A DNA stretch of 9,829 bases. Origin: Candidatus Omnitrophota bacterium (GTDB lineage Bacteria; Omnitrophota; Gorgyraeia; Zapsychrales; Zapsychraceae). Shown one piece after another: positions 1-6,766 of this stretch. Position 1 is the first letter of the stretch, and the number at the start of each line of letters is the position of its first letter. The translations under genes were made by a program, and so were the position numbers. The stretch covers positions 1-9,829 of the forward strand of contig JAGQKQ010000054.1 of the NCBI GenBank assembly GCA_020430005.1, written 5' to 3'. The notes under the pieces are model-generated. The model worked only from the letters and a program-made list of their open reading frames with translations. It was not told the origin of the DNA and did no database searches.

Positions 1-35
1 CGGGAATGACAGAGCATAAGAAATCAAAGGGCGAA

Positions 36-60
36 CGACTAGCAACGAGCAACTAGCAAC
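36..60. repeat. Degenerate 7-bp tandem array downstream of the YceI gene
   Basis: Three consecutive heptamers, CGACTAG (36-42), CAACGAG (43-49) and CAACTAG (50-56), are followed by a partial CAAC that ends exactly at the stop codon of the YceI-family gene. The nonamer ACTAGCAAC occurs twice, at 38-46 and 52-60, 14 bp apart, which fits a period of 7. No gene or terminator hairpin is visible in 1-60. Its function is unknown. It resembles in period, but not in exact sequence, the arrays at 1414-1474, 8087-8114 and 9150-9177. Confidence 0.6.
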
Positions 61-651
61 TTATTTAGCGTGCGCTTCTATCTCAATCGTCAGTTTAACC
101 TCGTCCCCGACAACTAATCCGCCGCCGTCAAGTGTTTTACTCCAGGATACACCAAAATCCTGACGGTTAATCGTTGTCTCTCCGGCAATACCGACAACCA
201 TACCTCCACCCATTCCTTCAACCGGACCAACCACAGAAACAGGAATGCTGATTTCTTTTGTTATTCCTTTTATCGTCAAGTTACCGACAATGACGTCTCC
301 TTCTCCACTTTTCTCCAATCGTGTGCTGGCAAAAGTAATTGTAGGATAAGTTTCAGCTTCAAAGAAATCACCACTCTTTAAATGGCCATCCCGTTTTTCA
401 TTGTTGGTATCAATACTGCTGACCTGAATTGTGGCATCCGCTTTAAATGTTGAATAATCGGCCGGATCAAAACTGATCGTTCCCGAATAATCGGCAAAGA
501 CACCCCGTGTCGTTCCAACCTGTAAATGCTTAACAGCAAAGCCTAACGTGGAATGCGACGCATCAATCGCGTATTCCGCAGCCGAAGCCGTTCCCACAAG
601 AAAACTTAAGGCTAAAACTGTTAATAGTCCTTTTTTAAATAATGTCTTCAT
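61..651 (-). CDS. YceI-family periplasmic lipid-binding-type protein
   Basis: This is a 196-residue secreted protein of the YceI family, whose members fold as a lipocalin-like beta barrel and can bind isoprenoid lipids such as polyprenyl chains; the ligand here is unknown. Residues 1-24 form a clear signal peptide: a Lys-rich start, a Leu/Val-rich core and a Thr-Ala-Ser-Ala cleavage site before AEYAID. The mature start (YAIDASHSTLGFAVKHL) and the later DFGVSW segment are typical of the family, and no cysteine sits at the cleavage site, so it is probably soluble. I chose the ATG at 651 because AGAGGAA (minus strand, 656-662) lies just upstream and the signal peptide starts there. An in-frame ATG at 675 would add eight charged residues ahead of the signal peptide and has no Shine-Dalgarno. 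It follows the DsbD-like gene by 34 nt and probably shares its transcript. Family assignment is firm; the role is not. Confidence 0.92.
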   Translation of the reverse strand: MKTLFKKGLLTVLALSFLVGTASAAEYAIDASHSTLGFAVKHLQVGTTRGVFADYSGTISFDPADYSTFKADATIQVSSIDTNNEKRDGHLKSGDFFEAETYPTITFASTRLEKSGEGDVIVGNLTIKGITKEISIPVSVVGPVEGMGGGMVVGIAGETTINRQDFGVSWSKTLDGGGLVVGDEVKLTIEIEAHAK

Positions 652-685
652 CGTATTCCTCTTCCTTTCTTTCATTCTTTGTTGT

Positions 686-1360
686 TTATAATAAAAGCTG
701 TCCGGCTTTAATCAAGAAATACTGGGCTGCCACCAGCATAATAAAAGCACAAAATTGTTTTATCCTTACCAGCCACGGACCGGACTTCGGCATATTGGCC
801 AAAAATCCACTAAACGTTCCGATAAGGATCAACGACGCCCCAACACCATACGAAAAAACAAATAACAAGCTTCCCCCATGAAGAAGGTTTTGTTTGGAGG
901 CCACATAAATCAATAAACTTCCCAAAATCGGCGCCGTACAAGGACCGACCACAAACCCGGCGGCCATACCAAATAAAATGACAGCCAGAATCCCTTTTCC
1001 CTTAATCTTGTGTTGAAAATTTATGCCGATATGCGGCAGTGGAATCACGTCAAACATCATCAGAGCCGAAATAATCAAAACATTCGCCACAGCAATAAAA
1101 ATAAACGGGTTGTTTTGAATCTGGCCGAAAAGCTTGCCCGTTAACGCGGCGATGAGCCCCAGCAGGCAATAGGTAAGCGCCATACCGAACACATATAATA
1201 GGGAAAGAAGAAATCCCATCCAGCGGGTCCCATTTGCGTTTAACCCGCCAATAAAACTGGCTGTAATCGGCATAACCGGATAAACACAGGGCGTAAAACT
1301 TACCAATACCCCCGCCCAAAATACGATAAAATAATCCAATAATGTCCCTGATAATTCCAC
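686..1360 (-). CDS. CcdA/DsbD-type transmembrane thiol electron carrier
   Basis: This is a 224-residue polytopic inner-membrane protein matching the membrane domain of DsbD and the CcdA family. These proteins pass electrons from cytoplasmic thioredoxin to periplasmic thiol proteins, for disulfide isomerisation or cytochrome c maturation. The two redox cysteines sit in the expected contexts: Cys25 in FTPCVYP and Cys141 in GPCTAP, each at the start of one half of the inverted-repeat fold. Six or more hydrophobic segments fill the rest. The N-terminal periplasmic and C-terminal thioredoxin domains of full DsbD are absent, so it needs a separate periplasmic partner, which is not in this window. 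The start is GTG, with AAGGAAAG (minus strand, 1365-1372) as ribosome binding site. An inverted-repeat element begins only about 20 nt upstream, so its promoter may lie inside that element. The YceI gene follows directly. Confidence 0.9.
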   Translation of the reverse strand: MELSGTLLDYFIVFWAGVLVSFTPCVYPVMPITASFIGGLNANGTRWMGFLLSLLYVFGMALTYCLLGLIAALTGKLFGQIQNNPFIFIAVANVLIISALMMFDVIPLPHIGINFQHKIKGKGILAVILFGMAAGFVVGPCTAPILGSLLIYVASKQNLLHGGSLLFVFSYGVGASLILIGTFSGFLANMPKSGPWLVRIKQFCAFIMLVAAQYFLIKAGQLLL

Positions 1361-1379
1361 AAAGCTTTCCTTATGTTTT

Positions 1380-1510
1380 AATTAGGGACGTACACCTTTT
1401 CCCCCATTTCTCACGCTTAGCCATTAGTCCTCAGTAAATATATTTCTTTCTAAGCACCAGGAATTAGGAACCAGCAGTTAAAAAGGGGGAAAAGGTGTAC
1501 GTCCCTATTT
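1380..1510. mobile_element. 131-bp inverted-repeat (REP/MITE-like) element
   Basis: A perfect 23-bp inverted repeat, 1383-1405 against 1485-1507, has left arm TAGGGACGTACACC followed by TTTTCCCCC. With a few mismatches the arms extend to 1380-1409 and 1481-1510. The 71-nt interior codes for nothing I can support and holds two 7-bp periodic blocks around an AT-rich centre. From memory, sequences of the form 'AATTAGGGAC-GTAC/AGAC-ACC/ACT-TTTT' flank IS200-like Y1 (REP-associated) transposase genes in many bacteria, so this could be a non-autonomous relative; no transposase gene is present here. As RNA it would form a long stable stem. It lies between two divergent genes, very close to the start of the DsbD-like gene. 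Confidence 0.7.
1414..1474. repeat. Two 7-bp periodic blocks inside the inverted-repeat element
   Basis: The left block consists of the heptamers CGCTTAG (1414-1420), CCATTAG (1421-1427) and TCCTCAG (1428-1434). The right block consists of GCACCAG (1454-1460), GAATTAG (1461-1467) and GAACCAG (1468-1474). All six end in pyrimidine-A-G, and the blocks are separated by 19 nt of AT-rich sequence. Within the right block the unit is close to GAAYYAG. Both blocks lie between the inverted-repeat arms. Function is unknown. Confidence 0.55.
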
Positions 1511-1573
1511 TTGATGTGATCATTTTACCTTTAATCATAGCCTGAAACAAGATAAAAATATTCATTTCTGACC

Positions 1574-1618
1574 TTTTTCCATTAATTTCTGGAAAAACTT
1601 TTTCCTTTGGGCTAAAAT
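1574..1618 (+). promoter_or_regulatory. Candidate promoter for a leaderless mRNA, with palindrome
   Basis: TAAAAT at 1613-1618 is a good -10 match. A 17-nt spacer places TGGAAA (1590-1595, four of six matches to TTGACA) as the -35. Transcription would then begin at about 1625-1626, right on the ATG at 1626. That ATG has no Shine-Dalgarno in front of it (GGGCTAAAATAATTTTC). An 8-bp perfect palindrome, TTTTTCCA (1574-1581) and TGGAAAAA (1590-1597), covers the -35, and TTTTTCC recurs at 1599-1605. This could be an operator, or chance in AT-rich DNA. Confidence 0.4.
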
Positions 1619-1625
1619 AATTTTC

Positions 1626-2426
1626 ATGAAAACCATAAGCATTTCCATTGATGTGGAATGGGCCCATAAGGAAGTTATTAACGACCTGTTCCAACTCCTG
1701 AATGAACGCGACATCAAAGCGACGCTGTTCTGCACCCACGAAGGTATTGTTTCCCATCAACACGAACGGGCCATCCATCCAAACTTCCGACCCGATGGTG
1801 ACGCTATTAAGCATATCAAAAAAGAACTGGGCAGCCGTTTTGAGTCCTGCCCTTCTCCTGAAATTTATCGGCGTGTCATTGAATATACCCGGCAATTTGT
1901 CCCCGAGGCCAAAGGCACCCGCAGCCATTGCCTGTTCAGTGACTTTGACCTTATTATTCAATATGAAAAATGCGGTATTGAATATGACAGTTCTTATTTC
2001 CTTCCATTAAACACAGGTCTTCGCCCTTTAATGAAAGAACGAAACATTGTAGAACTGCCGTTTTACTATATGGACCACATGGATATTCAATTACAGACCA
2101 CTAAGTTTGATATCAAAAATCTAAAACTGGACGAACCGGGACTAAAAATCTTCGGCCTTCATCCTAACATGGTTTACATTAATGCTCAGACTGAAAAACA
2201 CTACATTGAAAGTAAAGTCGCTTATCACAATCCAAAAGAACTCATCAATTATCGCCGGGATGGATGGGGCATACGCACATTATTTATTGCGCTTTTGGAC
2301 TATATCAAGGACCATAACCTCGAAACCAAAACTCTGGGAGAAATTAACGACGAATTTCGCGCCTCACTGATTCACGATCTTCCAACGAAAGAACACGACT
2401 TAACTCCCGAAACGATAAACTCCTAA
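1626..2426 (+). CDS. WbmS-like polysaccharide deacetylase
   Basis: This 266-residue protein has the N-terminal strand ISIDVEW (residues 5-12) of carbohydrate esterase family 4-like deacetylases, with Asp9 and Glu11 in the metal/catalytic loop. Further family-like motifs are TLFCTHEG (33-40), HERAIHPNF (46-54, His51 as candidate metal ligand), KGTRSH (96-101), ELPFYYMD (143-150) and GLHPNM (177-182). The HPNF form rather than the classical HTxxH motif fits the WbmS subgroup, named from a Bordetella O-antigen locus. No signal peptide is seen, so it would act in the cytoplasm, on a lipid-linked or nucleotide sugar; the substrate is unknown. The ATG at 1626 fits the conserved N-terminus but lacks a Shine-Dalgarno. 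It is the only plus-strand gene. Its last 27 nt overlap the end of the opposing glycosyltransferase gene. Fold call is good; deacetylase activity is inferred. Confidence 0.8.
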   Translation: MKTISISIDVEWAHKEVINDLFQLLNERDIKATLFCTHEGIVSHQHERAIHPNFRPDGDAIKHIKKELGSRFESCPSPEIYRRVIEYTRQFVPEAKGTRSHCLFSDFDLIIQYEKCGIEYDSSYFLPLNTGLRPLMKERNIVELPFYYMDHMDIQLQTTKFDIKNLKLDEPGLKIFGLHPNMVYINAQTEKHYIESKVAYHNPKELINYRRDGWGIRTLFIALLDYIKDHNLETKTLGEINDEFRASLIHDLPTKEHDLTPETINS

Positions 2427-3959
2427 AATCTTAAACCCATCAACCGTTACAGTATAAAATTCTTCGGCATCTCCGGCAAATTCATCCTGTCGTCCTTTAA
2501 AATTCGTTAGAAAGTATTTCGCCTTCATAGGGTCTTTAACATAAACCAACCGCTTCCGTTCCTCCGGCTTTAACAGATACGCATTTTTTTCACCCGGCGG
2601 ATTCTGTACATAAACCGGTATTTCCTCTCCAGAATCATGGCTCAGAATATATTCCAGCCCTTGCCGATAGGAAAGCCCCCAATAATCACGTTCAAACTTT
2701 TTTTCGATATCTTTTCCCGCCAAAACATTGAAATATACATTTTGATAAGGGTGCATCTTAATCATACGAAACGCAACAAATCCCATCGCGAGACATACAA
2801 CAACAATCCATACGTTTCTTAAAAAGAACTGTCTTCTCTGACGACAAAATTCATAGATGGTTACAATTCCCGTTAAGGATATAAGAACAAAACCCGGATA
2901 GACAAAGAAAATCTGACGCCAGGCGTCATACAGCACCGATTGCAAAATAATTACGGCCATAATCGGAACGAAAAACCAAACCATGGCTATAAGCTGCCCT
3001 TTATAATAAAGATAATAATCCTTCGGCTTGCGAATAAAGTTGAATAAAACAGTACCCAACCCAATCAAAAACATCACAACATAAAATAATGGCGTTGTAA
3101 CACCAATCCATCCGAAAACATAGTGCCACGGCAGATTTTGTGAAGAAACGAAATTGCCAAAATATAAAACATGTCCATAAGAAGGGTACTGGCTCATTTC
3201 TTTAAAGGCCAAAATCAAATGACCAACAGGATTGGTCCATAAAATCGGCCAGAATAGTACAACAAAAACACATGTCAGCATCACATAAATTAAAAATACA
3301 ACGCCTTTTTGTAAAAGCTCCTTACCGCGGGTTTTATTCAGAATGATATCAATAAAAAAGATCAATCCCGTTAACGCCGGAACCAATATCCCCATAATAC
3401 GGATATCGGTTAAAAACGCGCAGACCACCGCATGAATAATGGCTCGAACCAGGCTTTTTTTATCTATAAAACACATAAGCGTATAAACACTAATGATAAA
3501 TACCGACATAAAGGGAATGTCTTTTGAATTATAAAAGGCATGCGCAAAAATTCGGGGAGACAAAATTAAGAAAGTTGTTCCTAAAAGACCGATCTTCCAA
3601 CTATCAAATATCCGGCGACAAATCCGATAGAAACACACCGTACTGACAAAAAATAAGAAAAACGTGGTCAAATGGCGCATCAAAAAAGTGGCGCGCAGAT
3701 TTTGTTCAATATTCAATAACTGTTCCAGTCCAACCAGAATAATTTCAAAAGCCGGACCGTAATACTTTGTCATCTCAAAGCGCAATAAAATATCTTTTTC
3801 ACCAGTAATATATTTATAACTGATATAGCCACTAATTCTTTGAATGAATTCATCCCAAGAAATGCCGTAGTGAGGAAAAACAAATACACCTAATAGCAAA
3901 AAAGCAGAAAAAAATACTGTTACAATCCATTTCGGAGAAACTGTCTTCCAATTATTCAT
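2400..3959 (-). CDS. GT-C membrane glycosyltransferase (PMT/GT39-like)
   Basis: This 519-residue integral membrane protein has about ten hydrophobic segments. After the first membrane helix (about 11-30) comes GISWDEFIQ, with the Asp36-Glu37 pair expected in the first outside loop of GT-C enzymes that use lipid-phosphate sugars. Next come TKYYGPAFE (64-72), SPRIFAHAFYNSKDIPF (134-150) and a Trp/Pro-rich loop near 240. The C-terminal part (about 397-519) is soluble and begins with HPYQNVYFN and ERDYWGLSY, a combination I recognise from bacterial PMT/ArnT-related proteins of family GT39. It would transfer a sugar from a polyprenyl-phosphate donor on the outer face of the cytoplasmic membrane; acceptor and sugar are unknown. 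The ATG is 13 nt after the stop of the preceding GT-C gene. TAGGA (minus strand, 3971-3975) overlaps that stop and probably serves as ribosome binding site, suggesting coupled translation. No terminator hairpin is visible at its end. Confidence 0.85.
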   Translation of the reverse strand: MNNWKTVSPKWIVTVFFSAFLLLGVFVFPHYGISWDEFIQRISGYISYKYITGEKDILLRFEMTKYYGPAFEIILVGLEQLLNIEQNLRATFLMRHLTTFFLFFVSTVCFYRICRRIFDSWKIGLLGTTFLILSPRIFAHAFYNSKDIPFMSVFIISVYTLMCFIDKKSLVRAIIHAVVCAFLTDIRIMGILVPALTGLIFFIDIILNKTRGKELLQKGVVFLIYVMLTCVFVVLFWPILWTNPVGHLILAFKEMSQYPSYGHVLYFGNFVSSQNLPWHYVFGWIGVTTPLFYVVMFLIGLGTVLFNFIRKPKDYYLYYKGQLIAMVWFFVPIMAVIILQSVLYDAWRQIFFVYPGFVLISLTGIVTIYEFCRQRRQFFLRNVWIVVVCLAMGFVAFRMIKMHPYQNVYFNVLAGKDIEKKFERDYWGLSYRQGLEYILSHDSGEEIPVYVQNPPGEKNAYLLKPEERKRLVYVKDPMKAKYFLTNFKGRQDEFAGDAEEFYTVTVDGFKILGVYRFGS

Positions 3960-3972
3960 TTAAACTTAATTC

Positions 3973-5823
3973 CTATTTATACCGATCTGCTTTAAATTGG
4001 TCCATCTCCAAAAGCTTTCCTTTTTCTTGCAGTTTCTTCAAAAGCAAAAGATTAATACGGCGCAATTTTTCAATTTCAATGCCTCCGAGAAAAAATGTGG
4101 CCTGGCGATCTCCATAAACAATCTTGTTTAAAACCTTGTCCTGAGAACCAATCGGATAATCAACTTTGCCCTTTAGAAATTCAATCGGCGCCTGATCCAA
4201 GGCAATCCAGACCGTTTGTGCGATATTGACATCTTTCAGCCCCTTAAATTCACGCACACGATCCAGTCCCGACGGATATCCATACATCATAACGTCAATT
4301 TGTTGATGGATATACCCCAATTCGGGATACGCCAGAAGATGCGCAACGGTAAATGGTGCCGAGACGGTCATCGCGGAGAATTTTTCCTCAGCCAAACGGG
4401 CAATACGCATATCCAAACGGATATCATTACGGTATTCCAAACTGCGTTCGTGTTTGGCATCCCCGTTAGAGTACAACCGTGGATATAACAAACCATATCC
4501 TGACCAGAAAGAAAAAAGAATCAGCACAATCAAAATATTCTTTTGCAGCTTATCGGATTTTAAAAGACGACTGACGACACAAAAAATACATACCAACAAA
4601 AACGGCGCCAGCATTAACCGATAACGGACCTGATCTCCGAAAGAATGAATATAAAGACCAAACCACCCCCCGGCACTGACAAAACACACAAAGTACACAA
4701 AGTTCCCTTGAATATACTCTTTTATCGAAGCAGTTTTCTCCGTCCTGCGCGATGTAAAATAATAGATGACAAAAAAAAGCGCGCTAACCACATACATATA
4801 AAAAACAGGTGTCATTTTCATCCAAAACCATCCCGCCATCATACCGATCATCGCAACACTGCCGCCTTTGTTTAAAATAAATAATGCACCATAGGTTTTA
4901 AGGGCAAGAAAAATAACCGGAAGAGTAGCAAAAAATACTGTAGAAAACTTAAAACGTAGTTTCTCCTCCATAAAAAACAACCAAAACCCGACAACAAAGA
5001 CAGTCGCGCCGACATAAATAGCCACCCCTTTGACCATAACAGCCGCAACGGCCATGATAGCGGCGATCGGCAAACGCTTAACACAAAGATGGTACATCGC
5101 CAGCACGGTAAAAAACGTGACCGGCATCTCCATATTTAACTGCTCAACCTGACTTTGAAATAATGGATAGGACAGAAATAAAACGCTCAATAAGGTCGCG
5201 ATTAGCCGGCTGACACAAAGTTCCATAATTTTACGGAAATACGTAACGACAACCGCTCCGTAAACAAACACAAGCATATGGTTAACGAAAAGATTCCATT
5301 GGATATGCGAAATAGCCTTCATGAGCAAGGCAATATACGTCGGGTATACAGAGAAAATATAGACTTTTGGTCCACCGTGAATAAATGGCTCCTGTTGAAT
5401 CAATCCGGAATAATTAAATCCATGTTCAAACAGCCAGATGGCTTCCATAAACGGACCGCTGGCCGAATCGCCGTAGGGCGGCCACAACATAATCTCAAAC
5501 TTTGTCAGAATAAAAAAACAAAAAACAAAACATCCAAACACCTTATGGGATACATCCTTAAGGAAGGTTAAAACAAAAATTAGAAAGGCGGCTCCGGAAA
5601 ACAGCAAACTCAGCGGACCGAATAGATTGACCTCCGCCCGACCAAGATAAAATTCCAGCGGTTGATTTTCTGCAGACTGTGTAATGGTATTAAGAATAGA
5701 AAATGAATTGTTTTGATAGGCTTTTTCAAGCCAGACAGGACTCAGGAATTTCACCGTATAGGAGAGGACAAATAAAACAACAATGATTGTGAGAATTAAA
5801 CCGTGTTTTCGTTGATACGGCAT
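3973..5823 (-). CDS. Large polytopic GT-C-type glycosyltransferase
   Basis: This 616-residue membrane protein has roughly twelve hydrophobic stretches and a soluble C-terminal domain from about residue 455. After the third helix an outside loop reads PPYGDSASGPFMEAIW (115-130); Asp119 and Glu127 are candidates for the acidic metal/catalytic residues of GT-C enzymes. FSVYPTYIALLMK (157-169) and EQLNMEMPVTFF (227-238) resemble the PMT/ArnT-like core. Compared with standard family members it has an additional N-terminal helix (about 9-27) and an outside segment (28-68) before the core. The substrate is unknown, and a polymerase- or flippase-like role is a less likely alternative. The start is well supported: AGGGGAG (minus strand, 5829-5835) lies 5 nt before the ATG. 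The first 28 nt overlap the end of the formyltransferase gene, so the two are very probably co-translated. It is followed 13 nt later by a second, unrelated-looking GT-C gene. Confidence 0.72.
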   Translation of the reverse strand: MPYQRKHGLILTIIVVLFVLSYTVKFLSPVWLEKAYQNNSFSILNTITQSAENQPLEFYLGRAEVNLFGPLSLLFSGAAFLIFVLTFLKDVSHKVFGCFVFCFFILTKFEIMLWPPYGDSASGPFMEAIWLFEHGFNYSGLIQQEPFIHGGPKVYIFSVYPTYIALLMKAISHIQWNLFVNHMLVFVYGAVVVTYFRKIMELCVSRLIATLLSVLFLSYPLFQSQVEQLNMEMPVTFFTVLAMYHLCVKRLPIAAIMAVAAVMVKGVAIYVGATVFVVGFWLFFMEEKLRFKFSTVFFATLPVIFLALKTYGALFILNKGGSVAMIGMMAGWFWMKMTPVFYMYVVSALFFVIYYFTSRRTEKTASIKEYIQGNFVYFVCFVSAGGWFGLYIHSFGDQVRYRLMLAPFLLVCIFCVVSRLLKSDKLQKNILIVLILFSFWSGYGLLYPRLYSNGDAKHERSLEYRNDIRLDMRIARLAEEKFSAMTVSAPFTVAHLLAYPELGYIHQQIDVMMYGYPSGLDRVREFKGLKDVNIAQTVWIALDQAPIEFLKGKVDYPIGSQDKVLNKIVYGDRQATFFLGGIEIEKLRRINLLLLKKLQEKGKLLEMDQFKADRYK

Positions 5824-6758
5824 TCCATCTCCCCTAAAGTATCTGACAAGGACTTAATCAACTCCTCTGGCGGGCAAAGCTTTCCCTTTTCATCAACTAA
5901 CTGTTCGAGAATAACCTGGCCCTCCCCGCAAGATACCACAACACCGTTGTCATGGAAAGAAACAATCCGTCCGGGATAACCGCTGTTAAAAGGAAGGATA
6001 TCTTCGTAAAGGCTGATTTTTTTAACAAAAATTTTTTGTCCCCGGCAGGTTGTCCAGGCATACGGATACGGCGACTGCAGCGCCCGGATAAGGTTATAAA
6101 TTTGCCGGTCTGATTGGGACCAATCAATACGTCCGTCTTCCGGTGTACGGCGCGACGCATAGGTGGCTTGGGAATGATCCTGTTCCTGGAAAGGAATACT
6201 TCCTTTTTCACAGTTCACAAGAAGTTCTTCATAAAGCCGAACAGTCGCCTCAATAACTTTTGGATAAACCTGTATCATGGTATCATCCGGGCTAATCGGA
6301 ATTTCTATCTGTCCCGTAATATCCCCGGAGTCTACTTCACCGTCGTCAATTTTAAATAAGGAAACACCCGTTTTATCTTCTCCATTAATAATGGACCACA
6401 CCGTCGGAGCGCATCCGCGGTATTGCGGCAAAAGGGAATCATGGGCGGCAAAACATCCCAACGGAATATGGTTATAGAGATGTCCGGAAATAATGCTTCG
6501 CCATCCGCAGACAAAAGCAATATCCGGTGTGTAGGATAAGATATCCGGAATGTCCTGAACTTCAATCTTCTTGGTAATTTTTCCGGGAATGCGGTGCGTG
6601 CGGCAGATTTTCGCGATAGCATCGGAGACTTTAATCGGCTCGTGATCGTCTTCCTTTAAAATATAGGCATAGACAATCTGATACTGTTTGTCCGTGAGCA
6701 TTTTAATTAGCTCCAGACCCCGCAGTGTTCCACCGATAAATAGAATTTTTGGTTTCAT
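5796..6758 (-). CDS. Sugar N-formyltransferase (Fmt/ArnA-N-like)
   Basis: This 320-residue protein has the N10-formyltetrahydrofolate-dependent formyltransferase fold. The N-terminal Rossmann-like domain (1-about 190) begins KILFIGGTLRGLELI. The folate/catalytic loop is AAHDSLLPQYRGCAP (104-118), and VDSGDI (142-147) supplies Asp143. The C-terminal domain carries RRTPEDGRIDW and IRALQSPYPYAW, much as in ArnA and methionyl-tRNA formyltransferase. The usual Asn two residues before the catalytic His is Ala104 here; His106 and Asp143 are kept. Sugar-nucleotide N-formylation is preferred over initiator-tRNA formylation because the gene sits 8 nt behind a sugar aminotransferase and overlaps a glycosyltransferase gene. 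Known relatives formylate dTDP-Qui4N, GDP-perosamine or UDP-Ara4N; the sugar here is open. I start at the ATG at 6758, where homology begins. An in-frame ATG at 6881 would add 41 family-unlike residues inside the aminotransferase gene. There is no clear Shine-Dalgarno, so translation is probably coupled. Confidence 0.85.
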   Translation of the reverse strand: MKPKILFIGGTLRGLELIKMLTDKQYQIVYAYILKEDDHEPIKVSDAIAKICRTHRIPGKITKKIEVQDIPDILSYTPDIAFVCGWRSIISGHLYNHIPLGCFAAHDSLLPQYRGCAPTVWSIINGEDKTGVSLFKIDDGEVDSGDITGQIEIPISPDDTMIQVYPKVIEATVRLYEELLVNCEKGSIPFQEQDHSQATYASRRTPEDGRIDWSQSDRQIYNLIRALQSPYPYAWTTCRGQKIFVKKISLYEDILPFNSGYPGRIVSFHDNGVVVSCGEGQVILEQLVDEKGKLCPPEELIKSLSDTLGEMECRINENTV

Positions 6759-6766
6759 GTTCTGAA

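Noticed and set aside
1..10. CGGGAATGAC at the window edge as the end of a dispersed GGGAATGAC-type repeat.
   Set aside because: It is only ten bases at the boundary, with no partner arm visible in the window, so it cannot be supported.
652..675. An N-terminal eight-residue extension of the YceI protein.
   Set aside because: It would place a highly charged stretch ahead of a complete signal peptide, and the Shine-Dalgarno lies inside it, pointing to the ATG at 651.
654..680. A fifth period-7 array in the purine-rich gap between the DsbD-like and YceI genes.
   Set aside because: The stretch is purine-rich on the coding strand, but no fixed heptamer phase holds for three consecutive units. 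The AGAGGAA is adequately explained as a ribosome binding site.
1380..1510. The inverted repeat as a bidirectional transcription terminator.
   Set aside because: It sits between divergent gene starts, not ends. The arms are separated by 79 nt and lack the compact hairpin plus U-tract form.
1464..1961. A 165-residue minus-strand open frame.
   Set aside because: It lies opposite the conserved deacetylase gene and the inverted-repeat element, has no recognisable domain, and is best seen as a shadow frame. The other unlisted frames inside the nine genes are judged the same way.
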